Assembly: GCA_018241895.1 (NCBI GenBank) | Contig: JAFECX010000152.1 | Span: forward strand, 1 to 44,820 | Direction: 5' to 3' | Source of the DNA: Pseudomonadota bacterium | GTDB lineage: Bacteria > Pseudomonadota > Gammaproteobacteria > Burkholderiales > Burkholderiaceae_C | DNA: 44,820 bases | Part shown: positions 8,663 through 23,037 of the stretch, one piece after another | Layout: each line of letters opens with the position of its first letter | Numbering within the stretch: position 1 is the stretch's first letter | Made by a program: the position numbers and the translations under genes | The notes under the pieces: generated by a model | What the model was told of the DNA's origin: nothing | Database searches by the model: none | The model's input: only the letters and a program-made list of their open reading frames with translations

Positions 8663-9910
8663 TCAATCCGCCTGCTTGCGCAGGAACGCCGGAATCTCGA
8701 TCTCGTCCATGCCGTTGGAGGCCAGCGCCTCGACCTTGGCCGCCGCCTGATCGGCACGCGGGCGGCGCCACACGCTCGGCGTGTTCAGGCCCTCGTAGTT
8801 GTGCGACACGGCGGCCTGCGCACCGGCCCCCATGCCCGACGGCGTCAGCACCGGCAGCCCGTCGGTGCCGGTGCGCAGCGCCGCTTGCACCGCGGCCTGC
8901 GGCGTGATCACGGTGAGCGGCGGCGCGGCGTGCGTGGTCGGCGCCGCGGCCTTGCGCGCGCTGGACAGGCCGGTGGCGATCACCGTCACCCGCATCTGGT
9001 CGCCCAGGGCCTCGTCGTAGGCGGTGCCGTAGATCACGTGCGCCTCGTCGGCCGCATAGCGGCGGATGGTGTTCATCGCGTTGCGGCTTTCGGCCAGGCG
9101 GAAAGTCGCCTTGCTCGCCGCCAGCAGCACCAGCACGCCGCGCGCGCCCGACAGGTCGATGCCCTCGAGCAGCGGGCACGCCACCGCCTGGTCCGCGGCC
9201 TTGGTGGCGCGGTCCGGGCCGCCGGCGGTCGCCGTGCCCATCATCGCCTTGCCCGGCTCGCTCATCACCGTCTTCACGTCCTCGAAGTCGACGTTGACGA
9301 GGCCGGGGATGTGGATGATGTCGCTGATGCCGCCGACGGCGTTCTTCAGCACGTCGTTGGCGTGCGCGAAGGCCTGCTCCTGCGTCACGTCGTCGCCCAT
9401 CACCTCGAGCAGCTTCTCGTTGAGCACGACGATCAGGCTGTCGACGTTGGCCTCGAGCTCGGCCGCGCCCTCGTCGGCCTGCTTGCCGCGCTTCCTGCCT
9501 TCGAACTCGAACGGCTTGGTGACGACGCCCACCGTGAGGATGCCCATCTCCTTGGCCACGCGCGCGATCACGGGCGCGGCTCCGGTGCCGGTGCCGCCAC
9601 CCATGCCGGCGGTGATGAAGAGCATGTGCGCGCCTTCGATGGCCGTGCGGATGCGTTCCTCGGCCTCCTGCGCCGCGTCGCGCCCGACCTGCGGCTTGCT
9701 GCCCGCGCCCAGGCCCGAGTCGCCCAGCTGCACCAGCGTGCCGGCGGCCGAGCGGTTGAGCGCCTGCGCGTCGGTGTTGGCGCAGATGAACTCGACGCCC
9801 TGCACGCCGCACGAGATCATGTGCTCGACGGCGTTGCCGCCGCCGCCGCCGACGCCGATCACCTTGATCTGCGTGCCTTGGTCGAATTCGTCGATCATTT
9901 CGATGGGCAT
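8663..9910 (-). CDS. ftsZ: Cell division protein FtsZ, tubulin-like GTPase
   Basis: The 415-aa protein polymerises at midcell into the Z ring that recruits the divisome. The tubulin signature GGGTGTGAAP lies at about residues 104-113, and the N-terminal GVGGGGGNAV binds nucleotide. After the globular core there is a linker of about 65 residues. The C-terminus is the conserved IPAFLRKQAD peptide, which docks FtsA and other partners. The start at 9910 is preferred to 9922 because GGAGG precedes it at the usual distance. It is the last gene of the dcw cluster, 99 bases after ftsA, leaving room for an internal promoter that I could not identify. Confidence 0.98.
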   Translation of the reverse strand: MPIEMIDEFDQGTQIKVIGVGGGGGNAVEHMISCGVQGVEFICANTDAQALNRSAAGTLVQLGDSGLGAGSKPQVGRDAAQEAEERIRTAIEGAHMLFITAGMGGGTGTGAAPVIARVAKEMGILTVGVVTKPFEFEGRKRGKQADEGAAELEANVDSLIVVLNEKLLEVMGDDVTQEQAFAHANDVLKNAVGGISDIIHIPGLVNVDFEDVKTVMSEPGKAMMGTATAGGPDRATKAADQAVACPLLEGIDLSGARGVLVLLAASKATFRLAESRNAMNTIRRYAADEAHVIYGTAYDEALGDQMRVTVIATGLSSARKAAAPTTHAAPPLTVITPQAAVQAALRTGTDGLPVLTPSGMGAGAQAAVSHNYEGLNTPSVWRRPRADQAAAKVEALASNGMDEIEIPAFLRKQAD

Positions 9911-10009
9911 GTGAGCCTCCATGGTTCAGTCGGTTGCAGTTGCCGGTAAGAAGAAGACGAGCCTCTTGGCCCCCGCCGGTGGCCGTCGAGACCTCTTGTT
10001 GGATGTCCC

Positions 10010-11242
10010 CTAGAAATTCCCCAGGAACCAGTCCTTGGCGCGGCCGAGCACGGTCTTCACCGAGCCGGCCTGCGCCGCCGCCTTGAGCCCGCGCGCGCGC
10101 GCCAGGCGCGCCTCCTCGAGCAGCCCCATCACGGTGGCCGAGCGCGGGTTGGCGACCATGTCGAACAGCGGCCCGCTGTAGGTCGGGCTGCCGCGGCGCA
10201 CGGGCTTCAGAAAGATGTCCTCGCCCAGCTCCACCAGGCCCGGCATGACGGCGCTGCCGCCGCAGATGACGACGCCGCTGGAGAGCAGTTCCTCGTAGCC
10301 GCTTTCGCGGATCACCTGGTGCACGAGCGAGAAGATCTCCTCGATGCGCGGCTCGATCACGCCGGCCAGCGCCTGGCGCGACAGCAGCCGCGGCTGGCGG
10401 TCGCCCAGCCCCGGCACCTCGAGCTGGTCGGACGGGTCGGCGAGCAGCTGCTTGGCCACGCCGTGCTCGACCTTGATCTGCTCGGCGTCCTTGGTCGGCG
10501 TGCGCAGCGCCATCGCGATGTCGCTCGTGATCAGGTCGCCGGCGATCGGGATCACCGCCGTGTGGCGCACGCTGCCGTCGGTGTAGATCTGCACGTCGGT
10601 GGTGCCGGCGCCGATGTCGACCACCGCCACGCCCAGGCTCTTCTCGTCGTCGGTCAGCACGGCGGCGGCGCTGGCGCTCGGGTTGAGCACGAGGCGCTCG
10701 ACCTCGAGCCCGCAGCGGCGCACGCACTTGAGGATGTTCTCGGCCGCGCTGCCGGCGCCGGTGACGATGTGCACCTTGACCTCGAGGCGGCTGCCGCTCA
10801 TGCCGATCGGCTCCTTGACCTCGTGGCCGTCGATCACGAACTCCTGCGGCTCCACCAGCAGCAGCCGCTGGTCGTTCGGGATGTTGATCGCCTTGGCGGT
10901 TTCGACGACGCGCGCCACGTCGGTCGGCGTGACCTCGCGGTTGTCGCGCACGATCACCATGCCGGTCGAGTTCTGGCCGCGGATGTGGCTGCCGGTGATG
11001 CCGGTGTAGACGCTGCCGATCTTGCAGGCGGCCATCATCTCGGCCTCTTTCAGCGCCTGCTGGATGCTCTGCACGGTGGCGTCGATGTTGACGACCACGC
11101 CGCGCTTGAGGCCATGCGTGGGCGCCACGCCGAGGCCGGCGACGCGCAGCCCGCCTTCGGGCAGCACCTCGGCCGCCACCACCATGACCTTGATGGTGCC
11201 GATGTCCAGCCCGAAGACCATGTCCTTGTATTCCCTGGCCAT
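10010..11242 (-). CDS. ftsA: Cell division protein FtsA, actin-like ATPase tethering FtsZ to the membrane
   Basis: The 410-aa protein has the actin-like phosphate motif FGLDIGTIKVMVV near the N-terminus and VVDIGAGTTDVQIY near residue 205. It also has the FtsA-specific 1C domain (around AINIPNDQRLLLVEPQEF) and the late motif VVICGGSAVMPGL. The C-terminus ends in a short amphipathic, tryptophan-containing stretch (AKDWFLGNF) fitting the membrane-targeting sequence. The ATG at 11242 follows a GAGGGAG-like ribosome-binding site. The gene lies 11 bases after ftsQ and 99 bases before ftsZ. Confidence 0.97.
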   Translation of the reverse strand: MAREYKDMVFGLDIGTIKVMVVAAEVLPEGGLRVAGLGVAPTHGLKRGVVVNIDATVQSIQQALKEAEMMAACKIGSVYTGITGSHIRGQNSTGMVIVRDNREVTPTDVARVVETAKAINIPNDQRLLLVEPQEFVIDGHEVKEPIGMSGSRLEVKVHIVTGAGSAAENILKCVRRCGLEVERLVLNPSASAAAVLTDDEKSLGVAVVDIGAGTTDVQIYTDGSVRHTAVIPIAGDLITSDIAMALRTPTKDAEQIKVEHGVAKQLLADPSDQLEVPGLGDRQPRLLSRQALAGVIEPRIEEIFSLVHQVIRESGYEELLSSGVVICGGSAVMPGLVELGEDIFLKPVRRGSPTYSGPLFDMVANPRSATVMGLLEEARLARARGLKAAAQAGSVKTVLGRAKDWFLGNF

Positions 11243-11253
11243 CGTCCGCTCCC

Positions 11254-12105
11254 TCAGTTCACCCCGTTCGTTGCGCCCGCCGCCTTCGTCGCCGCGGCCG
11301 TGGTCACGCCGCGCAGCCTGAGCGCGTAGCCGTCGGCGTGGCGCAGGTCGGCGTACCGCAGCGGCGCGCCGAAGCGCGAGCGCACCTGCGCCAGCGTGCC
11401 GAGGAAGCGCTCGGCGCGCGCCACCACCTCGTCCTCGCTGCCGCGGCCCAGTTCGACCGTGGCGTCGTCTGCGGTCTGCACGCGCCACGAGCCGCGCCCG
11501 GACAGCGTGAGGCGATCGAGCTCGAGATCGCGCGCGGCGAAGACCGGCTCGAGGCGCTGCCACATGGACAGCATCTGCGCCGAGTTCGCCGCCGGGCCCG
11601 AGAACACGGGCAGCGCGTCGTCCTCGACGTCGCCGACGTTGGCCTCGAACACCTCACCGTGGCTGTTGACGAGCTTGTCGGCCCCCTCGGCGCCGTCGGC
11701 GTCCTCCCACAGCGCGACGGCGCGGTGCTCCTCCAGCCGCACCGCCAGCACGCCGGGGAAGACGCGGCGCACGACGGCGTGGCGCACCCACGGCACCTGC
11801 TCGAAGGCGCGCTGCGCCCGTGCCAGGTCGATGCTGAAGAAGTTGCCGGCCAGCGACGGCAGCGCGTTGGCGCGGATCGTCGGCACGCTGTTGCGCGTGA
11901 GCTCGCCGTCGAGGCGGATGCTGCGGATGTCGAACACGTGGGCGCGCGCCAGCCACAGCACGGCGGCCGCGGCCAGGCCGACACCGACGAGCACGAACAC
12001 CGCCGCGGCCACCGCGTTCATCAGCCGCACGTCGCCCGGCAGCGCGACGTCGGGGACGCGCTCGCGCAGGTGCGCGCCGGCACTGCGGGCGGACCTCGTC
12101 TTCAC
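11254..12105 (-). CDS. ftsQ: Cell division protein FtsQ
   Basis: The 283-aa bitopic inner-membrane protein links early and late divisome proteins through FtsB and FtsL. A cytoplasmic basic tail is followed by one membrane segment (about residues 31-55). Then comes a POTRA domain starting at [12 protein letters not shown], with the family pattern [30 protein letters not shown], and the FtsQ beta domain. The GTG at 12105 was chosen because it overlaps the ddlB stop as GTGA, giving translational coupling; no earlier start is needed. The C-terminal 20 residues are Ala/Thr-rich and not conserved-looking. Confidence 0.93.
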   Translation of the reverse strand: MKTRSARSAGAHLRERVPDVALPGDVRLMNAVAAAVFVLVGVGLAAAAVLWLARAHVFDIRSIRLDGELTRNSVPTIRANALPSLAGNFFSIDLARAQRAFEQVPWVRHAVVRRVFPGVLAVRLEEHRAVALWEDADGAEGADKLVNSHGEVFEANVGDVEDDALPVFSGPAANSAQMLSMWQRLEPVFAARDLELDRLTLSGRGSWRVQTADDATVELGRGSEDEVVARAERFLGTLAQVRSRFGAPLRYADLRHADGYALRLRGVTTAAATKAAGATNGVN

Positions 12106-13069
12106 GCGGCGCGCTCCAGGCCGGCGTCGGCCAGCAGCTCGAGGCACAGCTCCTCGTACCCGATGCCGGCCGCGCGCGCCGCCATCGGCACCAGCGAGTG
12201 GCTGGTCATGCCGGGGCTGGTGTTCATCTCGAGCAGGAAGATCGCGCGATCGTTGCGCGCGGGGTCGGTGCGCAGCATCAGGTCGGCACGGCCCCAGCCG
12301 CGGCAGCCGAGCGTGCGGTAGGCGGCCAGCGTCAGCCGCTGCACCTCGGCCTCCTCGGCCGCCGCGAGGCCGCTCGGGCAGCGGTAGCCGGTGTCCTCGC
12401 TGTAGTACTTGTGCTCGAAGTCGTAGTTGCCCCCGGGCGCGTCGATGCGCACCACCGGCAGCGCGCGCGCCGCGGCACCGCTGCCGAGCACCGCGCAGGT
12501 GAGCTCGATGCCGTCGATGAACTCCTCGCACAGCACGTCGGCGTCGTACTGCGCGGCCAGCGCCACCGCCTCCTGCATCTCGGAGTAGCCGCTTACCTTG
12601 GTCACGCCGATCGAGCTGCCTTCGTGCGGCGGCTTGACGATGAGCGGCAGGCCGAGCTCGTCGGGCACCGTGCGCAGCCGCTCGCGCGAGCGCTCGTCCG
12701 GGCCCAGGCAGACCCAGCGCGGCGTCGGCAGGCCCTCGGCACGCCAGACGCGCTTCGTCATCACCTTGTCGAGCGCGATCGCGCTGGCCAGCACGCCGCT
12801 GCCGGTGTAGGGGATGCCGAGCAGCTCGAGCGCACCCTGCACCGTGCCGTCCTCGCCGTGGCGGCCGTGCAGCGCGATGAAGACGCGCGCGTAGCCCTCG
12901 CGCTTCAACTCGCCGAGCTCGCGCTCGGCCGGGTCGAAGGCGTGCGCGTCGACGCCGCGCGCGACGAGCGCGGCCAGCACGCCGCGGCCCGACATCAGCG
13001 AGACCTCGCGCTCGGCGCTGGTGCCGCCCATCAGCACGGCGACCTTGCCGAAGGACTTCGGATCGGGCC

Positions 13070-13073
<4 letters not shown>
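12102..13073 (-). CDS. ddlB: D-alanine--D-alanine ligase
   Basis: The 323-aa cytoplasmic ATP-grasp enzyme makes the D-Ala-D-Ala dipeptide that MurF adds to the peptidoglycan precursor. Visible motifs are [17 protein letters not shown] at the N-terminus, [31 protein letters not shown], and the Mg/ATP-binding end [18 protein letters not shown]. The length is as expected for DdlB (about 306). The ATG overlaps the murC stop as ATGA and follows GGAGGTG. Its own stop overlaps the ftsQ GTG, so it sits in an unbroken coupled series. Confidence 0.97.
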
Positions 13074-14490
<1,417 letters not shown>

Positions 14491-14494
<4 letters not shown>

Positions 14495-15597
14495 CGCGCC
14501 GCCCTCCGCGCCGCCCGGCTCGTCGCCAGACGCTCGATCTCGTCGGCCACCCGCGCCGACGCGCGCGGCTGCGCCAGGGTGCGCGCCTTCGCGGCCATCT
14601 CGAGCAGCCGTTCGCGCGTCAGCCCGCGCAGCATCTGGGCCAGGCGTGCCGGCGTCAGTTCGCCTTGCGGCAAATGGATCGCGGCGCCCTGCTGCTGCAT
14701 CCACGCCGCGTTGTCGCGCTGGTGGGCGGTCGTGCTCACGACCAGCGGCACCAGCACCGCCGGCACCCCGGCCGCGCACAACTCGCTCACGGTGATGGCG
14801 CCGGCGCGGCAGACCATCAGGTCGCAGGCGGCCAGACGGGCCGCCATGTCGTCGACGAAGGGCAGCACCTCGGCCTCGACGCCGGCCGCGGCGTACGCGG
14901 CGCGCACGCGCTCGAGCATCGCGCTGCCGCTCTGGTGCGTGACGCGCGGGCGCGCGGCCGGCGCCAGCGCGGCGAGCGCCGCGGGCACCGTCTCGTTGAG
15001 CACCTGCGCGCCCAGGCTGCCGCCGACGACGAGCAGCCCGAGCGCACCGCTGCGTCCGGCGTAGCGCGCGGCCGGTGGCGCGATGGCCTCGATCTCGGCG
15101 CGCACCGGATTGCCGGTGACGACGGCGTTCTTCGTGCGCGCGGCGGCGTCGCCGGCGAAGCCGAAGGCGACACGGTCGGCCACCGGCAGCAGCGCCTTGT
15201 TCGACATCAGCAGCGCGGCGTCGGCGTTCACCAGCACGAGCGGCTTGTTCAGCAGCGCGGCCATCAGCCCGCCGGGAAAGCACACGTAGCCGCCCATGCC
15301 GAGCACGGCATCGGCGCCGCGCCGGCGCAGGATGCGCAGGCACTGCCAGAAGGCGGCGAGCAGCCGCAGCCCGCCGCCGAGCGCGTGCGCGAGGCCCTTG
15401 CCGCGCAGGCCGGAAAAGCCGATCGTGTCGAGCGCGAGATCGGGCCCGCCGAGCTGCGGCACGAGCCGGTTCTCCATGCCCTGGCGGGTGCCGAGCCAGC
15501 TCACGCTCCAGCCGCGGCGCTGCATCTCGCGCGCCACCGCCAGCCCGGGGATGATGTGCCCGCCGGTGCCCGCCGCCATGACGACGAGGTGCGGCAT
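14491..15597 (-). CDS. murG: UDP-GlcNAc:lipid I N-acetylglucosaminyltransferase
   Basis: The 368-aa peripheral membrane GT-B enzyme adds GlcNAc to lipid I to make lipid II. The G-loop [16 protein letters not shown] is at the N-terminus and [11 protein letters not shown] is in the second half. The donor-site motif [23 protein letters not shown] follows near residue 285. The HEQN segment of E. coli MurG (after the GGY region) is replaced here by [11 protein letters not shown], which may be a lineage trait. The start overlaps the ftsW stop by one base (TGATG) and the stop overlaps murC. Confidence 0.95.
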
Positions 15598-16868
15598 CAC
15601 GCGCGTCCCCCCCGCATCAATGCACGATTCTCCGAATCGACGCGCAGCACCATCGCCAGCGCGACGAAGTTCATCACGATCGCCGAGCCGCCGTAGCTCA
15701 TCAGCGGCAGCGTCAGGCCCTTGGTCGGCAGCACGCCGAGGTTGACGCCCATGTTGATGAAGGTCTGGAAGCCGAACCACACGCCCACGCCCTGCACCAT
15801 CAGCCCGGCGTAGATGCGGTCCAGCGCCACCGCCTGGCGGCCGATGACGAAGATGCGGCGCACGAGCCAGAAGAAGAGCACGATGACCGCGGCCACGCCG
15901 GCAAAGCCCAGCTCCTCGCCGATCACCGCGAGCAGGAAGTCGGTGTGCGCCTCGGGCAGGTAGTGCAGCTTCTCGACGCTGTCGCCCAGCCCCTGGCCGA
16001 AGAAGCCGCCGCGCCCGAAGGCGATCAGCGAGTGCGTGAGCTGGTAGCCCTTGCCCTGCGCGTACTTCGGGTTCCAGGGGTCGAGGTAGGCGAGGATGCG
16101 CTCGCGGCGCAGGTCGTCGAAGGCGATGATGGTGCCGAAGGTGAGCAGCACCACCGCCGCGATGAGGAAGAACATGCGCGCGTTCACGCCGCCCAGGAAC
16201 AGGATGCCCATCGCGATCGTCGCGATGACGATGAAGGCGCCCATGTCGGGCTGGCGCAGCAGCAGCACGCCGACGACGCCCACGGCCACCGCCATCGGCC
16301 AGACGGCGCGGAAGAACTTCTCGCGCGCGTCCATCTTGCGCACCATGTAGCTGGCCGCATACATCGCGATCGCCAGCTTGGCGAGCTCGCTCGGCTGGAA
16401 GTTCATGACGCCCAGCGGGATCCAGCGGCGCGAGTAGTTCACGACCTTGCCGATGCCCGGCACGAGCACGATCACCAGCAGCGCGAGCGTGACGACGAAC
16501 ACCCCCGCGGCGCGCTTTTCCCACACCGCGACCGGCACCTGCAGCACGGCGAGCGCGGCCACGAAGCCGATGCCGATCGCCACCAGGTGGCGCACGAGGA
16601 AGTGGCTCTGCGCGTAGCTGGCGAACTTCGGGTTGTCGGGCAGCGCGACCGAGGCCGAATAGACCATCACGATGCCCAGCACCACCAGGGCCGCGGCCAC
16701 CGCCACCAGCGACTGGTCGAACGAGCGCAGCGCCACCGGGCGGCTGCCGGCCACGCTGACGTGCTCGCGCACCGGCAGTTGCGGCGCGCCGGCGCGCGGC
16801 CCGCGCAGCCGCGCCAGCCCGTCGCGCCAGCCGCGCCGGCCTTGCACGTGTGCCTCGGTGGCGCTCAT
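15597..16868 (-). CDS. ftsW: FtsW, SEDS-family septal peptidoglycan glycosyltransferase
   Basis: The 423-aa polytopic inner-membrane protein works with FtsI to polymerise septal peptidoglycan. About ten membrane segments start near residue 50, after an unusually long cytoplasmic N-terminus. SEDS hallmarks are [69 protein letters not shown] and the late [16 protein letters not shown]. The ATG at 16868 is preceded by a tandem 74-bp repeat instead of directly overlapping murD. It overlaps the stop of a 25-codon repeat ORF as ATGA. Confidence 0.95.
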   Translation of the reverse strand: MSATEAHVQGRRGWRDGLARLRGPRAGAPQLPVREHVSVAGSRPVALRSFDQSLVAVAAALVVLGIVMVYSASVALPDNPKFASYAQSHFLVRHLVAIGIGFVAALAVLQVPVAVWEKRAAGVFVVTLALLVIVLVPGIGKVVNYSRRWIPLGVMNFQPSELAKLAIAMYAASYMVRKMDAREKFFRAVWPMAVAVGVVGVLLLRQPDMGAFIVIATIAMGILFLGGVNARMFFLIAAVVLLTFGTIIAFDDLRRERILAYLDPWNPKYAQGKGYQLTHSLIAFGRGGFFGQGLGDSVEKLHYLPEAHTDFLLAVIGEELGFAGVAAVIVLFFWLVRRIFVIGRQAVALDRIYAGLMVQGVGVWFGFQTFINMGVNLGVLPTKGLTLPLMSYGGSAIVMNFVALAMVLRVDSENRALMRGGRA

Positions 16869-16942
16869 CTTGCCCCCTCGGCCCTGCGGCCCGTCCCCCC
16901 GAGGGGGAGCGAGCGCCTTCGGAGCGGCCGTGCGGCGCTCAT
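16865..16942 (-). CDS. Candidate 25-codon mini-ORF in repeat unit, second in chain, just before ftsW
   Basis: ATG at 16942 begins [16 protein letters not shown] and the frame ends RRAEGAR with TGA at 16867-16865, which overlaps the ftsW ATG as ATGA. The peptide is very basic and has no known family. It is more likely a translation relay than a functional peptide. Confidence 0.35.
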   Translation of the reverse strand: MSAARPLRRRSLPLGGTGRRAEGAR

Positions 16943-17016
16943 CTTGCCCCCTCGGGCCTGCGGCCCGTCCCCCCGAGGGGGAGCGAGCGCCTTCGGAGCG
17001 GCCGTGCGGCGCTCAT
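16939..17016 (-). CDS. Candidate 25-codon mini-ORF in repeat unit, first in chain, just after murD
   Basis: ATG at 17016 overlaps the murD stop as ATGA. The encoded peptide matches that of the next unit except for Pro in place of Ala near the end (RRPEGAR). Its TGA (16941-16939) overlaps the next unit's ATG. This is probably the ancestral murD-ftsW coupling site, interrupted by the repeat. Confidence 0.35.
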   Translation of the reverse strand: MSAARPLRRRSLPLGGTGRRPEGAR

Positions 17017-18626
17017 GTCACGGCTCCCCGCTCGTGCGCCAGCGCCTGCACGGCGGCGACGAAGACCTCGGCGCGGTGGCCGTAGTTGCGGAACATGTCC
17101 AGGCTCGCGCAGGCCGGCGACAGCAGCACGGCGTCGCCCGGACGCGCCTGCGCGAAGCACCAGGCGACGGCGGCTTCGAGCGTCGCATGGCGCGCCAGCG
17201 GCAGGCCCTGGGCCACGACGTCGGCCAGGGCGGCCTCGATCGCCGGTGCATCGCGCCCGATCGTCGCCACTGCGCGCGCGTGGCGGCGCAGCGGCGCGGC
17301 CAGCGGCGCGAAATCCTGGCCCTTGCCGTCGCCGCCGAGGATGACGACGAGCCGCGCCGGGTGCCTGTCGGCGCCCAGGCCCTGCAGCGCCGCGACGGTG
17401 GCGCCGACGTTGGTGCCCTTGCTGTCGTCGTACGCCTCGACGCCGTCGACGGCGGCGACGAACTGCACGCGGTGCGGCTCGCCGGCGTATTCGCGCAGGC
17501 CGTGCAGCAGCGGTGCCAGCGGGCAGCCGATGGCCGTCGCCAGCGCCAGCGCCGCCAGCGCGTTGGCCGCGTTGTGGCGCCCGCGCACGCGCAGCGCGTC
17601 GGCCGGCATCAGACGCTGCAGGTGGATCTCGGGCGCCTCGGCGCCGCGGCGCCTGGCCGCGCCTTCGTCGGGCCGCGCGCGCACCAGCCAGGCCATGCCG
17701 GCCTCGTCGACGAGGCCCCAGTCGCCCGGATGGCGTGGCGCCCCGAGGCCGAAGCGCACCACCTGCCGCGCCACGGGCTTGGCCTTGGCGCGGCCGCCGG
17801 AGCGGCCCTTGCCCGGCACCGGCGCGGGCGGCGACGCCGCCGCCATCGCCTCGACGCGCGCGTCGTCGGCGTTGACCACCATCACCGTGCGTGCGTCGCT
17901 CGCGCCGTACACGTGCGCCTTGGCGCGCGCATAGGCGTCGATCGAGCCGTGCCAGTCGAGATGATCGTCGCTCACGTTGAGCACCACCGCCGCGTCGGGC
18001 TCGAAGCCGGCGACGCCGCTGCCGCCGCCTTCGAGCTGGAAGCTCGACAGCTCGAGCACCCAGACCTCGGGCAGCTCGGCGCGCGCCAGGGCCTGCGCCA
18101 GCGTGTCGAGCAGCGTCGGCCCGACGTTGCCGGCCATCGCGACGCGCCGCCCGGCACGCCCGATCAGCAGCGCCGTCATCGCGGTCGTCGTCGTCTTGCC
18201 GTTGGTGCCCGTGATGGCCACGAGCTGCGGCCGGTACGCGCGTGCCTGGCGCAGATCGGCGAGCGCGCGCACGAACAGATCGAGCTCGCCGAGCACGGCC
18301 AGGCCGCGCGCGCGCGCCGCGTGCACGAGCGGCGCGATGCGCCCGTCGTCGGGTGCAAGGCCGGGGCTCTTGAGCACCAGTGCCACGCCGTCGGGTGCGC
18401 CGCCGCGTGCGCCGCCCCGTGCGCCGTCCAGCGCGCCGGCGTCGAGCGCGCCCCTGAGCCGTTCGGCCTGCGGCAGCTCGCGCGCCAGCGTGGCATCGTG
18501 CGGCGCCTCGTCGCGCGAGTCCCACACGCGCACGCGCGCGCCGTGGCCGCTGCACCAGCGCACCATCGCCAGCCCCGAGTCACCGAGGCCGAGCACGAGG
18601 ACGCAGCGATCCGCGAGCCAGTTCAT
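17013..18626 (-). CDS. murD: UDP-N-acetylmuramoylalanine--D-glutamate ligase
   Basis: The 537-aa Mur ligase adds D-glutamate to UDP-MurNAc-L-Ala. The N-terminal loop LVLGLGDSGLA, the ATPase loop ITGTNGKTTTT (residues 138-148), the LELSSFQLE and NVSDDHLDWHGS motifs, GRHNAANALAA and DDSKGTNVGATVAAL are all present. It is about 100 residues longer than E. coli MurD (438). The extra length sits in Gly/Ala/Arg-rich inserts near residues 66-80, 280-300 and 330-345, which look like loops. GAGGG precedes the ATG, 7 bases after the mraY stop. Confidence 0.96.
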   Translation of the reverse strand: MNWLADRCVLVLGLGDSGLAMVRWCSGHGARVRVWDSRDEAPHDATLARELPQAERLRGALDAGALDGARGGARGGAPDGVALVLKSPGLAPDDGRIAPLVHAARARGLAVLGELDLFVRALADLRQARAYRPQLVAITGTNGKTTTTAMTALLIGRAGRRVAMAGNVGPTLLDTLAQALARAELPEVWVLELSSFQLEGGGSGVAGFEPDAAVVLNVSDDHLDWHGSIDAYARAKAHVYGASDARTVMVVNADDARVEAMAAASPPAPVPGKGRSGGRAKAKPVARQVVRFGLGAPRHPGDWGLVDEAGMAWLVRARPDEGAARRRGAEAPEIHLQRLMPADALRVRGRHNAANALAALALATAIGCPLAPLLHGLREYAGEPHRVQFVAAVDGVEAYDDSKGTNVGATVAALQGLGADRHPARLVVILGGDGKGQDFAPLAAPLRRHARAVATIGRDAPAIEAALADVVAQGLPLARHATLEAAVAWCFAQARPGDAVLLSPACASLDMFRNYGHRAEVFVAAVQALAHERGAVT

Positions 18627-18633
18627 CGCGCCC

Positions 18634-19804
18634 TCACCGCAGCTTCAGGCTCGCCAGCCCGACGAGGCACAGCAGCATCGTGACGATCCAGAAGCGCACC
18701 ACCACCTGGTTCTCGGTCCAGCCCTTCTTCTCGTAGTGGTGGTGCAGCGGCGCCATCAGGAAGATGCGGCGGCCTTCGCCGAAGCGGCGTTTGGTGAACT
18801 TGAAGTACGCCACCTGCAGCATCACCGACAGCGTCTCGGCGACGAACACGCCGCCCATCACGCCGAGCACGATCTCCTGGCGCGTGATGACGGCGATCGT
18901 GCCCAGGGCGCCGCCGAGTGCCAGCGCGCCGACGTCGCCCATGAAGACCTGCGCCGGGTTGGCGTTGAACCACAGGAAGGCCAGCCCCGCGCCGGACAGC
19001 GCGGCGCAGAACACGAGCAGTTCGCCGGCGCCCGGGATGTACGGGAACAGCAGGTAGCGCGAGAAGTTGGCGTTGCCCACGACGTAGGCGAAGACGCCGA
19101 GCGCGGCGCCGACCATGACCACCGGCATGATCGCCAGGCCGTCCAGCCCGTCGGTCATGTTGACAGCGTTGCTCGCGCCGACGATGACGAACCAGCTCAG
19201 GCCGATGAAGCCCCACACGCCCAGCGGATAGCTCACCGCCTTGGAAAACGGCACCAGCAGGTCGGCGCGCGGCGGCAGCGAGGTCGACAGGCCGCTGGCC
19301 ACCCAGCGCGTGAACAGCTCCACCACGCGCACGTTGCTCGTCTCGGCGACGCTGAAGGCGAGGTAGGTGGCGGCGACGAGCCCGATCAGCGCCTGCCAGA
19401 AGAACTTCTCGCGCGAGCGCATGCCCTCGGGGTCCTTGCGCACCACCTTGCGCCAGTCGTCGACCCAGCCGATGGCGCCGAAGCCGAAGGTCACGAGCAT
19501 CACCACCCAGACGAAGCGGTTGCTCCAGTCGAACCACAGGATGGTCGAGACGGCGATGCCGATCAGCACCAGCACGCCGCCCATCGTCGGCGTGCCGCGC
19601 TTGCCCAGGTGCGTGTGCATCGCGTACTCGCGGATCGGCTGGCCGATCTTCATCTCGGCGAGCCTGCGGATCACCCACGGCCCGAACGCCAGGCCGATCA
19701 GCAGCGAGGTCATCGCCGCCAGCACGGCACGAAACGTGAGGTACTGGAACACGCGCAGGAAGCTCAGCTCCTGCGGGTACCAGGCCAGCAGCAGCTCGGA
19801 GAGG

Positions 19805-19815
<11 letters not shown>
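18634..19815 (-). CDS. mraY: Phospho-N-acetylmuramoyl-pentapeptide transferase
   Basis: The 393-aa integral membrane enzyme transfers phospho-MurNAc-pentapeptide to undecaprenyl phosphate, forming lipid I. About ten membrane segments are visible. Family motifs are [10 protein letters not shown], the Asp pair in [41 protein letters not shown] and the His-rich [14 protein letters not shown]. The ATG at 19815 follows GGAGGA and overlaps the last 11 bases of murF. The length is slightly above E. coli MraY (360). Confidence 0.97.

Positions 19816-23036
<3,221 letters not shown>

Positions 23037-23037
<1 letters not shown>

Larger units (their letters stand above)
16861..17016 (-). repeat. Tandem 74-bp repeat (2.1 copies) between murD and ftsW
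   Basis: Units 16861-16934 and 16935-17008 differ at one visible position (16882 versus 16956). The first eight bases of a third unit (17009-17016) follow. Each unit carries an inverted repeat (16873-16880 with 16900-16907 in the first unit) typical of intergenic palindromic repeats in GC-rich betaproteobacteria. The eight-base motif at the borders contains the start codon, so each unit restores an ATGA junction. The unit length keeps every ORF in the chain open for 25 codons. Confidence 0.9.

Noticed and set aside
8515..8757. Methylase reading frame extended upstream to 8757
   Set aside because: It would overlap the 3' end of ftsZ and add an Arg/Pro-rich segment unlike any methylase. The ATG at 8514 gives the usual length.
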